64,000 nucleotides of DNA from Manihot esculenta (taxonomy: Eukaryota > Streptophyta > Magnoliopsida > Malpighiales > Euphorbiaceae): NCBI RefSeq assembly GCF_001659605.2, contig NC_035168.2, positions 776,912 through 840,911 on the forward strand. Reading direction: 5' to 3'. Both the position numbers and the translations under genes were made by a program. The notes beneath the pieces are model-generated. The model did not search any database. It had not been told where the DNA came from and worked only from the letters and a program-made list of their open reading frames with translations. Shown piece by piece: positions 1-12,700 of this stretch (its first letter is position 1; each line of letters opens with the position of its first letter).

Positions 1-2355
1 ACTTTTGCAAGTATTATTTATCCTGGTGAATAAGGTTATATTTGTACTTCTAGTGAGTAGTACTGACAGTTGAACTATTGAGTAGAGTATCCTGAAGGAG
101 CAAGCCTGAATATATCCATCCAATTGTGCGAATATGGCATACATCTGAAACTATCATTAGTTGGAATCTATTGGAAATATGGCATTCGTCCAAAACTTGG
201 AAATGGAATATATCTTGAGGCAAGGGTTATTACACAGAATTAAATTTCAGGGTAGTTTTATCAATTGAAGGATGTTTAGAATTAAAAGTCAGGGTAGTTT
301 TATCAATTGAAGGATGCTTCTTTGTAATTAGAACAGAATCCATTTGTGCTCATCATAGAAAACTTAAAGCTGCCAACTTGCTTTGTTAGAACTGCTTGTT
401 TGATTTGAACCAAGTAGGAAACCTCTTGATGTGCTGTATGATGATCCATGAATATTAATGTGTTTGAGAAATAAATTGATATGTCTGCTGTACTTCTGCT
501 AAAAGTTTGTACACAAACAGAGTAAGAACTTTGGGTAATGTGGGGATGCAGTGCTTTTAAGATATTGGATTACTGTTTCATGATATTAATAGTGATACAT
601 CTTGGGGGTGGCTAGACAAGGATAAACTCTCTTCAAAAAAAAAAAAAAAGAGGCTGCATGGAATGAACAAAGTCTAAACAAGAATGTTGAGTCAGTTCCA
701 TGTGCACTGCAGTGGCTTTTCTTCCGATGCTGCAGTGTCTACATTCTACTAGAAACATTATGGAGGCTAGCTTGCATTATGTAGTCCTATTCTTCCCCTT
801 TGTCATGAATGTCAAGTCATAATTTATTTTCCATTTTATTTTTAGTTTTGATATTGAATGCATTCTTATAGCAAATCATGTATTCTCATTTTCTCATAGT
901 AGAAAATGCTTTCTGCTCCATTTTTGCAGGTTGATAGCTTTTCATATCACTCTCGTGTTGCTTGTATGGATTGCAAGATTCTTATTAAGCAAGTGCAAGT
1001 CTTGTTTATTAGTCACTTCATCTAGAAGACTGGCCATATGGGAAGCAAACTGGAGGGAGTTGCATTAAGGTTTAGATTGTTTTGCATTAATGAGATTAAT
1101 ATGATTTGTCATGCTTGAAGGATCTCTACATTACTGAAGGTGTCACAAAAACGTAAATCTTTTAGACAATAAATTTAGAAGCTTTAGTTGACATTTAAGC
1201 TTGAAGCTTGTACAATAGATCTCTTCCTTTTTTTGATTTTTGTAATGGAATTTTATTGAATTCCTAGAATTAAGCTGATTAGCCCGGTTGGTGTCTTGAG
1301 AACTAATTTTATTTTCAATACAACACTAATCCTACCTTGTATTGTAATACTTGGTCCTATTCCAATTTCTCATAAAATGTTTTATATATATAAATCATGT
1401 GATTAATAAATCAATAGATTTCGTTTAGTGTATAGTTGAATAACATGAAAATAGCGATAACATGTGATACGTTAGCATGATAGTTATAATGTGAAGTTTG
1501 TCGTTTTGGCAAATTACAATCTAAAATTTGTGGTTTTGGCGGTTCATAATTATTATTTATTTTTATCAATGTAATCTATTGGACTATATATATGGGGCGG
1601 AAAGAAAAGTAAAAGCCCAAAAAAAAAAAAAAACTCAAAATAGAGTTAAAATAAAATTCAATCAGACTAAAATCAAACATCACCATAACTGACCAAGCCA
1701 CAAACAAAAAATGAAGTGCTGACTGCACTGCACCGGAACTTCAGTAGAAAGCCACCTGCAACACTAAAAATAGGGAGTGCAGAAGAGAAAATATTGTAGA
1801 ACTCAGTTGATTACAGCGTGCAGTGATATCGAGATATCAATGTCATTTCTTCAACAACAGTATGCAACTCTCAAAACAAATTCAGATTCGAGAAGACCCT
1901 CATCGCATAGGGTGAAAAATTGAAAACTATGCTAATAGGTAAAAATTGGGATACTTGTGGCTGTTGATTGGGAGAAAATACCCATTGGCCCTGGCTTGAC
2001 ACAAGCCCCAACGTTAGAACCCATTGTTTTTCAATTTAAAACAATAAAAAAAAAATTAAAGTTTCCATAATTTTTTTTGAAATCATTATAAATTATAAAT
2101 CATTATAAATTATACTTAAATTTTTTTACTATGTTTGATTAAGTTTTATATAATAGTGTTAATTCGATTAACTTAAGTTAATTTAAACAGTTGATCATTT
2201 TACTATTTTAAAAAATAATTAAATTAACTGTAATTTTTGAAATTAACTTAAATTAATTGTAAGTGACTTAATTTTAAACTGATTTTAATTACAAAAAAAA
2301 AATTAATAGTCGATGTGAAATTTTAGTCATAATTTAAAATTAAATGTAATTGATT
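1..2355. repeat. Block A, first copy (3' flank of LPP gamma)
   Basis: This stretch recurs at 27996-30350 with a constant offset at first and only a few substitutions and homopolymer length changes. In the second copy it lies directly downstream of the LPP gamma pseudogene, so the first copy probably follows another LPP gamma copy left of the window. No convincing exon is seen. It contains a 42-bp direct repeat (about 247-275 and 289-316), an A-run near 636, and an AT-rich tail after about 2030. Confidence 0.85.
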
Positions 2356-2870
2356 TTTATTTTAATTTTTCTTATGTCTATAATTTAATGTCTAGAGTTG
2401 AGCTCTCTTTTATCTTTTACTAAATCGATTTGACTTTAGCTTGCTGGTATCATTTCTAGTTCTAGGACTAACACTTTGTTGAGTGCAATAAGGAAGGCCA
2501 TAAATCATAGTTGCCTTCTTCTTCTCTAGAAACGTAATTATTGATTAGTCCACATTCAATTGTATTTTTCACTTTTTTTTTTTGAAGAATAGCATTATTT
2601 TATTGAGCCAGTGTTTCAATTGTAGGATCAAAGAATTCAATAGTTTTATCCTCTTTTTAAAAAATAAAAACATTATAATTAGATTGAATCTAATTATAAA
2701 TGAAGCAATGATATCACTTGGCAAGCAATTTTTCTTGAACTTTTATGTGTTATGTCCACATTGAGAATGTTTTGATTTGCTTCATCCTCCAATTATCTAA
2801 TGCCAACATAATGTAATATAATTTTTTTTTTATTAAATCTCAATATAAAAAATTATTATTATTATTTTTT
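2356..2870. other. AT-rich intergenic stretch without a gene
   Basis: No coding signal is visible. About 2600-2640 resembles 53400-53440, which lies just downstream of POLAR copy C. This segment is therefore the remains of the DNA between a POLAR-like gene and the protamine-like gene. Confidence 0.6.
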
Positions 2871-2984
2871 AATAACAAATGCAGAGACTACCTACTGCAA
2901 ATCAAAGTTTTAGTTGAAAGAATGTGATTATCAAAAGGTAAGAGACTATTTAATGAAAACTTAAGCAAAAGCAAAGTCTTAGAT
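2871..2984 (+). pseudogene. POLAR-like exon 4 fragment (scrap of a lost gene copy)
   Basis: The sequence aligns with the last coding exon of the POLAR-like genes (13560-13670 and 53285-53370) but carries a C-to-T change that makes TAG in the equivalent frame, and no upstream exon is present. A sister fragment sits at 53591-53698 behind the intact exon of copy C. The tail of exon 4 was thus duplicated once, and this unit then lost the gene while keeping the scrap. Confidence 0.7.
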
Positions 2985-3189
2985 GAAAGTATAATAATAC
3001 ATTTTTTCTTTGAATAATAAATGAATTATCCTTTTCTAAAAGCAAAATCTAGTTTGTTGAGTATTGATTAATCACCATTTAATATTAAATTTTCTCTTGA
3101 ATAGATAACCTCATCTCTCTCTCAAAATTATAAAATACAATCAATCATATAGAATAAAGTCATATGTATAAAAAATAAAAAAATATTAA

Positions 3190-3194
<5 letters not shown>

Positions 3195-3227
<33 letters not shown>
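3195..3227. repeat. (AT)n microsatellite upstream of the truncated protamine-like gene
   Basis: A pure AT dinucleotide run about 33 nt long lies about 0.3 kb upstream of the start codon. The same site varies in the other copies: about 18 nt near 13900, about 50 nt at 34652-34700, and an interrupted short run near 53951. Confidence 0.9.
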
Positions 3228-3229
<2 letters not shown>

Positions 3230-3527
3230 TTTATTATTAAATTATTGTCCTACGTAGAATTGCTTCCCTAGTGCAACGGGTCTCTCTCTCTGTTGCATTG
3301 CATGTCTGATCCCTTAACATGGCCAAGGCATGAATTTATTCAAATATAGAAAAAAAAAAATCTAAAACTAGGAAACTGTCCACCTGGCATATTGCCATAT
3401 CCTCTCTTCTTCATTTCCCAGCTTCATCAAACTCTCAATTCTCTGTTTTCTCTATCTATCTCACCCAACGGAGTATAGAGGCGCTCCACAACACAGAGGG
3501 AGAGGGAGAGAGGGACATTCTTGGAAG

Positions 3528-4079
3528 ATGAAGATATATACAAAGCCCATATCCAGCCCGGGTCGGACCGAGAATTATCCTCCACCATTGATGAGATTTT
3601 TGAGGAGCAATGTTAGTAGCAGAAGTAGAGGCAGGTCACGTTCAAGTCCTATGTTCGTTAGGAAGAAGAATGGCGCCAATGAAACCCAAGAGCCTTCCTC
3701 CCCAAAAGTTACCTGCATAGGACAGGTTAGAGTCAAGCGTTCCAAGCAAGCTAAGACCCAACCAAGTAAAATCAAATGCTTCTGTAAATGGGTCCGAAAC
3801 ACCCTGTTTTGCCAACATTTAAACAGGGCTACGCGCCGGCCAAAGTGTACTTCGCTCTCATGGCGCAAGTGGGTAATGTTTTTTAAGGTCGGTGTCAGGA
3901 GAGAAAGCAAAATCCGTGAGGATTCATCAAAAGTTGAACCAAAATTTGGCAACATAAGTGAAGATGCAGGGCAAGAAAGTGAAGTGGAAGATGAGGAAAA
4001 TAAGATGTATGTTTCCTCAAGTATTTCACCACCAATTCTGATCCTGTTCGCCCTCGAACATTTGGGATGTGCTGAATAA
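3528..4079 (+). pseudogene. Truncated protamine P1-like gene fused to block D
   Basis: Residues 1-169 match the 205-residue protein of the three full copies, with T-to-N and D-to-V changes around residues 51 and 61. After the Ser-Pro-Pro that precedes the C-terminal region, the frame runs into block D and ends 14 residues later. The conserved C-terminal motif (RSRSAP...FWGSPL) is lost. The join lies in a 4-bp CCAA (4032-4035) that also occurs at 14737-14740 in the intact gene and at 23572-23575 at the edge of block D. The simplest history is one deletion of about 8.8 kb with CCAA microhomology. The promoter and 5' leader are kept, so a chimeric 183-residue product could still be transcribed. 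Confidence 0.85.
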
Positions 4080-5860
4080 ATGCCTATGACCCATAACAAT
4101 ATTCCTTCAAACTTGAATTATGTCAAATCAAGGAGAAACCCAAAATCTGTATCAATAAAAAGTATCTCAATTTGCAAAAATAATGGCATAAATTTTTCTA
4201 AATAAGAAAACAAAACAATCCCTTCTTTGTGAAGTATGCTTATACATTATGTTCAAATTTGCAAGAGCTATGTTTATCATCACAAATTTTCTAACAAAAT
4301 GCCAAATGAACTAGTTTCAAACATGTGATTGTGCATATGTTTTTGTGGCAATCATATTTATTTGTGGTCTTAATATATATATTATATATATATATATATG
4401 TTAATATTAATAATTCAAACAAATGTTTACCACTTACCATTAACCATTCAAATTAGAGTACACTGAATTTTTTTTAAGCCTTGAATCTTAGGAGGTCAAG
4501 ACACCAAAATTGTAAATCAACATGCCCTTACTTTCACAAATGAAACAAGGCTATCAACGGCAACATCCTATTAGAATGCTAGGACATGATGCAGTGGAAA
4601 ACAATAAAGGCGGCTCCCCAAACTGAGGATAATTGACCGTGAGTAGATAGAGACATCTGTATAGCCAAAATGAGAAGTAAGAAGATTGGATTATTTTGAT
4701 CCTATCATCTCCAAGCACTGACTGAACTAAGAAGTATTAGACTAGGAGATTCATAAGAAATAACAACGAAGAAAAAAAATCTCTCTCCTGGAGAAATAAT
4801 GGATCCAACTCCGGTATAAGCAGAGATAAATGGTCATATATCTTACAAGCAGTGGGAAAATATGTTGGTACCTACTGCACAAGTCAATTGTCTTAAATCA
4901 TCACTAGCACTGCAAGATGTAATCTCACCTACCATGATACCGCATCAAATGCTATTAGACAGGAAGCCTCTCCTAGAAAGCCAAATGTGAGATATAGAGC
5001 TAAAGAAATTACTAAAACGTTCCTATAAACTATTACCAATCTCCTTCTTAGCCACCAACTTTTTGAGGTCCAATATAATAATCACTGCAAAAAAAACATT
5101 TAAAATTAACAGGAAACCGTCTTGCAACATATTGTGAAATGAAAGAGAAGTTGAATACATGCTAAAAACTTGCAGGCATGAAAAAAATCCGTACCAGTCA
5201 AAGAATAGGAAGAGATCCCAGATTCATAATTTTAACTAACTGAAGAAGCTGATATATTACTCGCAGAAGTTATTTGGGAGAAAACTGTTTGTTGATTTTT
5301 GATAGATTTATACCTCTTCAAAATACCAGGAAAATCATAATTCTAAATCATAATGACAGCAGAAATAGAAAGAAATGCAGTTGTGAACTATCAAGTGAAA
5401 GGTGATAGTCCCAAAGATATCTAAGGAACACGTAGTTATTTAAAGTTAAACAGAAACACAGTAATACATGCATGTTTGCCTTTTCAAGGTACAGTAGGCA
5501 TAAAGTAAAAGTATATTAAACAAAGGGAAAAAAATAGTGAAATTTCTAGAGTGAAAAAATGGAAACTAAAACCCCCAAGTGCTTCCTCACTAATTGTAGG
5601 AAAAAGATAATTCTAATTCTAAAATAACTTATCATCAACATTCAACAAATGCCTAAAGACTCAAAAGGACATGAGAAGGAAGAAATAATAGGGTAAGGAC
5701 AAGAGATAGAGAAACTAACTTTCTTAGTTTTTGAAAGCAAAATCTTTCACTTCTTTTGGTAAACAATATTATCTTCAACATTTGAGTAACTGCCTATGAG
5801 TTTGTTTTACTTCAATCACCACTTCTTCTTGCAATTCCAATCAATAGTTAAAATAAAATA
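4036..5860. repeat. Block D1, first copy
   Basis: It matches 23576-25353 and 43372-45140. The copies differ by a roughly 50-bp segment (near 5430-5485) present here and missing from the other two, which therefore share a deletion. No exon is recognised on either strand. It contains a short AT microsatellite near 4372-4400. Confidence 0.85.
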
Positions 5861-8800
5861 AAACAAAAGTCCTTAAAAGGGTTTAATTCCAAATACAAAT
5901 TGTAAAAACCTTAAAACTACATATGAATAGTTATTGCCTAAGATTAGCTGAATAATTTAGACTTAAATTTGCGTCTTACCTGTGTAACTTCATACATTTT
6001 GTAAGTTAACTGCACCATGAAAAATGAAGTAAAAATAAAAGTTCTAATAGCCAGCCAAGAACTGCAGTATTGAGCTGATGTAGAATTTACAACCACAGTG
6101 TCCTAGTTTACCACTAAAAGTTGTAAGTGCAGTAATTTTTACAACAACTAAGTCTTAGTCTCAGACTGGTTGAGGCCAGCCATATGGATCCTTTTTCACT
6201 TTTCAGCTTTTTTTGAAGCTAATTTTAATACCCAAAATTGCAAATATTTTTATATTATTTCCATCCCCGTCATTTGTGATTTTATTCTTCATTGCAAACT
6301 CGGTTATCAATAGCTCTACCATAAAATAGATGAATTTAAAAAGAAGTTTCGCTACAAGATCCAAATTGGTTGTATAAATGGGAAGAATGATGGAGAAAGA
6401 CACCTAAAAGAGGCATAAATAGTATAGAAAATCTTTAAAAGACAACGGCCAAACCAAGAAAAGCTTAAGCAGCCATTTTATTGCCCGCATGGTAGTTCCT
6501 AATTCTATATTCCTACTTGAAGTTGCTTGTCCAAGATAACTGTAAATTTCCACATTAAGATGAAATCTTCCCCTAATTATAATGAAAAGTTTCTCTAAAA
6601 ACTAGAATATACATGATTATAATAAGACAGTGTCGATTGTTACTATTGAAGTCTTTTATGATACAAAATCAAGGGTTGTATGTGTACCCCTAGAAAAGCA
6701 TATGCAATAATCTGCATGAAACAAGGCCTTGAACTTCAGCTATATAGACATTAGCATCTCCATGCTTTTAATTATTGTTTTCCCCTATGATCAAGCTTAC
6801 TGCCACCTAATGCTCTGCAACCAATGTGTAAATCACAAAATTTCTGGAGGTAACTAATGCATATCGCAGCACTCACAGCAATCCCAAAATTATGCTACCA
6901 TCCATCACCAGATAAACCCAGTCGGTACAACATTAAGGGCACACCATTTTGATTATTCCCACAAGATAATTTTAGGATATCACATCTCATGATAGATCAA
7001 AATGCAGGCTGCAGATTATCTAGGTGACATCCGCTGAGCACACAGACATTAACGAATCCAACCTGAATTACTACTTCACAACTTCTGACCGAAACATATA
7101 AAGTTGACTACCACTCCAACAGAACTTCTGAAAATCAACCTTCATCCCCCCACACTGCACACCAAAAGGATCACATAGCAGGATTATAATTAGCCTCTTC
7201 ATATTAATGCCACTTCCTAGATTTCCAATGATAATCTGTAGGACATTTTTTGCATCATTAATCATAATAGAAAACAAATAAGTCCATCAATCATGATCCT
7301 CAACTATAATTGTACAAATTTGCTTTTTATGGCAATAAACATAAGGCTTCCCACTGCGGAATTAGATTATCCAATAGCAAAAATGATGTTCAAAGTAATA
7401 AGAATAAGTAATGCTTGAAAGTGGAATTGGAAATCTTCAATACCATATACTTTGCTCTCCCCGAAAGAGACAACTTATATAACTGCAAAACAGCAGACTG
7501 AGCTACTCTATTTTGAAGAGAACACAGGGTTTAACCAATAACCACAATGCGCCTGCAACACCATTTTCAATTCAGCATATTTGGAAAGAAAAAAGCATTA
7601 ACTTGATATTCAACACCAAGTGACGAAGGTAAATATATCGAGCCAATTATATACCACATATAACCTAAAATGAGGAAAAAAAACCATCAGAATTTGGGAA
7701 TGAAGACTTGAAATATAGATGACGTGTGGCAATACATTTTCAGAAATGTAGGAGTAAACTATGACGAGAATATAACCTTGAGTTAGCTGTTATGGCCCAC
7801 TTGGCCAACAGCTACAATGCTACTAGGGATAAAATATGCAAGTTGATATTTGAATTGTCGGAGAAAGGGGATAAAAGAAAGAGAATTTAATAGAGAACAT
7901 GCATCATCAAAACTTCTTACCTACAAACATGGACTTGACATCTATTCATCCTTCAGTTCAAAATCAACAATGTGACCAACAGTAAACACCATCAGATCAG
8001 AAGTGAGAACTGAACCTGCACAATAAGAAAAACAATCTAAATCTAGTTGATGCTAAGGTCATCAAGAGTAAAACTAGCGCTTAACTCAGGCCCTCATTCA
8101 AAAAACTAACATTTGAAATGCTTACACTATAAAGTAGAATAAATATCTTAAGGTTTACTGCCACAAGAAAACTATATCAGTATCTTATCAGGCAGAATCA
8201 GAAAAAAAAAAAATTTCAACAATAGCTAAGAGTATCTTCTTTCACTTCCACAAATTTGGTCAGCTTGGTGCATTAAAGACGACAACAAACGGGTAGTACT
8301 CGTGGAGTTCAATAGAAGCATGAAAACAAACAAGACATTTACTCAAATTCACTTGAATGAACAAAAATTATGCTCAGCAACCCAGCAAACGACTACCTTT
8401 GATTTGAAGAGCCTAGAAAAAGAGAATAGGATGATGGGCGTTCAGAGTAAGACATGAGAAGGTCAAAGGTACCCAAGAAGTACCACTAGCTCTTCTATAG
8501 CAAGATACACACCTCTTCCCTAACTGAATAACAGATTCAAAATAAATCTAGAATCTCTCTTCCAAATACCATATTGTACTGTTTAAACTTGACAGCACTA
8601 GTGTGTATTCAAGTACATTATTGAAACAAAAAATAACTAACGACAAAAAGAACCAAATGTAGACTTGCATGCAAATCTATGCCCGTGTAACTTCATCTAA
8701 GAGAGATATTGGGTTAATTAAATTAGAAAGTAAAGAGGTCTTATATTATTGAGACTAGATTTGTCAGACAGACATGTTATGTGACACATTTAGTACATAT

Positions 8801-9300
8801 AAAAAGTAATGATCATCACAACTGCAATCATTTTCATGAGCTGAACTCAACTGATACAACTTACAGACTAATTCTAAACATTCCCATATTAGAAAACGAG
8901 AAGTAAATATAAAAATATATAAAAAATGGAAAATGATCACATTGAAAAATAAGTATAACTCCACCTAATTCAGAAAATCCATAATTCCTAAATACAGGTC
9001 AAACAAAAAAAAAGTTAAAAAATAAAAAAGAGAAAGCCAAGGGGCAACAACCAAAAGCTAAAAGAAACTATTAACAACACGATCAAAGGCAAAACCAAAA
9101 ACTGATCCAACCAGAAGATGATCAGACAACAGATAATCAAAATTAAACGAATTTAAATGATCAAACCAGGAAACCGAAGCCAAAAGCTGATCAACTATAA
9201 TATGATCAAACAGCAGATAACAGAAATAAAGAAAAAAAAAGGTTGAACCGAGATGATCAAACAGCGTACCTAAACAGGGAGTCGTCAGTTTTGGTATGAC
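5861..9300. repeat. Block D2, first copy (upstream region of POLAR-like gene)
   Basis: It matches 45141-48880, apart from a 297-bp segment present at 46001-46297 and absent here (junction near 6716). No gene is recognised. One exon-like piece on the minus strand (7942-8015) has a good acceptor and 23 open codons before TAG, but no partner exon was found. The right end (about 9100-9260) is rich in TGATCA-type short repeats, which produce spurious open frames. Confidence 0.75.
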
Positions 9301-9309
9301 AAACAAAAT

Positions 9310-9600
9310 TTCCAAAACAAAATAATTTCTAAATCGGAAAATTAAAACAAGGAAACAACGTGATTTGAGCATATTTTTCATATCCTAAATATCCGAATTG
9401 ATTCTTAATTATGCATGATATAAAAAAATTGATCAGAGGAGAGATTTAAGAGCAAAAATTGGGAAACGAGATCAAACTTTCCAAATTGAAAAATTAAAAT
9501 AAGGAAACAAATATTTTTCATATCATGCACAATTAAAAAAATAATTTTCAGAATCCAAATTAATAATTATTTTCTTAATTAGGATATAAAAAAAAGCTCA
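9310..9600 (+). promoter_or_regulatory. POLAR copy A upstream region with repeated TATA-bearing units
   Basis: Two imperfect direct repeats of roughly 110-130 bp (about 9310-9430 and 9475-9600) each end in a GATATAAAAA stretch. The last TATAAA is at 9585-9590, 161 bp before the ATG, and an equivalent one lies 160 bp before the ATG of copy C (49288-49293). This is a plausible core promoter. Copy B has lost the region. Confidence 0.45.
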
Positions 9601-9745
9601 TCTCTGAACCACACCCAAATAAACCAACTTTGGCAGCTCCGCCACCGGCCACCTAACTCTTCCCTCTCCCTTCCCCTACTCTTCACTTCACTCTATTCTC
9701 AACCTGCACCAACCACCACTAACCTCTCTTTTCCATTTTAAAAAG

Positions 9746-12700
9746 ATGTGGCAACTTCTCCTTGCCGCAGCTTTAGCAGGATCTGCTACTTTCGTTGCTA
9801 AGCATTTTCTTGCTCAGGAACGCCCTAAAGAGGAAGAAAATCCTTTTGAAGATTCGATTGCTTCTGCATTTCAATCTCCTCTATTTCCTAACCATGGTAA
9901 TGGGTACGGATACGACAGTAATTTCCAGCAACCACCTGATGGGATCTTTAGGTTCTCGAGTTCTGCTTCTGCTTCTTCGCCAAGTGGTAAGAAAACTAGG
10001 ATTTCGAGGAAGAAATCGGGCATCACGGGTCGTCGATTGAATTTTGGTGCGGAAAATTATAAGGCTGATAAAAGATCTGGTGGTTCCGAGAAGCATTTTC
10101 TTGCTCAGGAATGCCCTAAAGAGGAAGAAAATCCTTTTGAAGATTCGATTGCTTCTGCATTTCAATCTCCTCTATTTCCTAACCATGGTAGTGGGTGCGG
10201 ATACGACAGTAATTTCCAGCAACCACCTGATTGGATCTTTAGGTTCTCGAGTTCTGCTTCTGCTTCTTCGCCAAGTGGTAAGAAAACTAGGATTTCGAGG
10301 AAGAAATCGGGCATCACGGGTCGCAGATTGAATTTTGGTGCGGAAAATTATAAGGCTGATAAAAGATCTGGTGGTTCCGAGAAGAGTGCAAGGCGCCGAT
10401 TGAATTTTGGTGCGGAAGATTATAAGGCTGATAAAAGATCTGGTGGTTCCGAGAAGAGTGCAAGGCGATTAGCTGTTTGCTTGAAGAAGAAGAGAACTGC
10501 CAAGAGTGTGACTTCCAAGTGTAGATCCTGTTCTTCTAAAGGTTGGTTTTGTTTTTTTTTTTTTTTTTTTTTCTTTTCTGTTTTATCTAATTTTACTGTC
10601 TTTGACTGCTGAGGGCATCTCTAACCCTATCACCATTTTTTGCAATATTATCTCCATTCTGCACCAACTTCAATACTAAAAAAAATATTCTATTTATATT
10701 TTTCACTTTTTCAATATTATATTATTTATCTTATTTTAATTTTATTTATATATTTCACTCAAAAAATTCATATAATTTTATATGTTCATTCTAAATATTT
10801 ATATATTTTATATTTTCATTCAATATTCAAATATTTAATTATTTTATAAATAAAAAAAAACATATTAATTAAATAATAATTATAAAAAAATATTACTTAA
10901 ATATTAATTATAAATATACATTAATTAAATATTAATTAACAAATTAAAAATAAAATAAATTCATACATATTAAATTATTCTATATAATATATTATAAATA
11001 AATTAAACACTAATTTATTTATATTATTCTATATAATATATTATAAATAAATTAATTTATTATAAATATTATTTATAATTGTGAATATATTAATTTAAAT
11101 TAAATATCACCATTTTTTGTAATATTATCTCCATTCTGCACCAACTTTAATACCAAAAAAAAAAATATTCTATTTATATTTTTCACTCTTTAATATTATA
11201 TTTTTTATTTTACTTTAATTTTATTTATATATTTTACGCAAAAAATATGTAACCTATAAATATATAATATGAAGAAAAATATAATTGCGGCAAATTGAAA
11301 CTTTTTTACCTCTCAATCAAGCTGCAATCACCGTTGAGAAACACCTACTGTTCATAATCCAAGAATATACAGAGAGAAAGCAAGAATCTTTTCATGTTGT
11401 TTCTATATTATATATTAACTCTCAGGTCTCAATTATTGTTTATGCAAATCTTATTTATAAATTAGTGAAATTAATTGCCAATAATTACATATTTTCTGCT
11501 ATTTTCTAGCGGGTCAGGTTGACTCATCAAGCTCTGAACCCAGTTTTAACATCTTGTATTTCTGTTGTTGGAGAAATCACTTTGTCAAAATGCATTAACC
11601 AATGAGAGCAGGGGAAGGAACAGATTTGCGGGGAGTTACAGTTGTAAACTTGTAATGTTAACCAATGGTTCCTTAAACATAGAGAAATTCTTGATCTAGG
11701 CAATGTTACCAAATGGTTCCTTAAACATAGAAATGTGACTGTATAATGGTTCTGCTTGTAAAGACATTTATCAAAGAGTGATTTTATCTATTTTGCCAAA
11801 AAACTGATCATAAATCAATCTTACTGTTCCTTGTTCTTGGCATCTTATCAGTTGTCAAAATTGACTGACATGTTGATGGAGAACTATGACTTGGTTTCTT
11901 TGACTCTAAGGAAATACTTCTTTGTTTTCAAGTTTGTTCTCCAATATATTTTATGTATTTATTGAGCTGACATCATATTGTGCTCTACAGATAGCTCTTT
12001 GTTTGGTTGTGGACTTGGCATTGGAATCATGTACATGATGTCAGCCGAAAAAGCTAAGATCAGTCAGCTAAGCAATGCCATGGATGAGATTGCAAAAACT
12101 GTTAAAGAATTAAGAACTGAACTGTATAAAAGAAGGTCAGCCAAAGTTGCTGCTATCTCAAAAGATTTAAGCAGTAATAATGAACTAGAGTTTTATAGAG
12201 CAGGTACAGGGCACAATAATGACCCCAAAGTTATCAAAGTTTCTGGGATCCCAATGATTGATGATGTTGAATGCCCAAGTAGTGGTCTTATAGAAGAGCC
12301 AGAGCCACAGCTGCTGGAAATGGATCAACCGGAAGCAGAGCTTGCATCTGAACTACAAAAACTTCCATGGTCCTATCCTGAAGCTTCTGGTCATGAAGGA
12401 GTTGAACCAAATATGGATAAGGTGAGCCTTTTCAAAAACATGCGTGTTGTTTATTCTCTAGATTTTCTTACCAGTAAAAGTCATGCCCTTCCTGTTGGTG
12501 CATTTATCTGCCCATATAAGATATGAAACAACTTGTTTTCAGTTTTATAAAACTTTTACTTCAATCATAGGCAGAAGGTTTATTTCTTTATTTCACCTCA
12601 GTGTTTAGAGCTGTTAAAAGTTTACTATCCCTCTCATTTCATGGCAACTTGGTTAACATGAAGCTATTACATATTGAAAAATGCATGTCATGCTTGGGTG

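Noticed and set aside
9058..9381. 107-residue minus-strand frame rich in DHL
   Set aside because: It arises from short TGATCA-type repeats and breaks in the second copy.
9795..10331. Alternative plus- and minus-strand frames over POLAR exon 1
   Set aside because: They overlap the exon that joins in phase to exons 2-4; the repeats in them come from the internal duplication.
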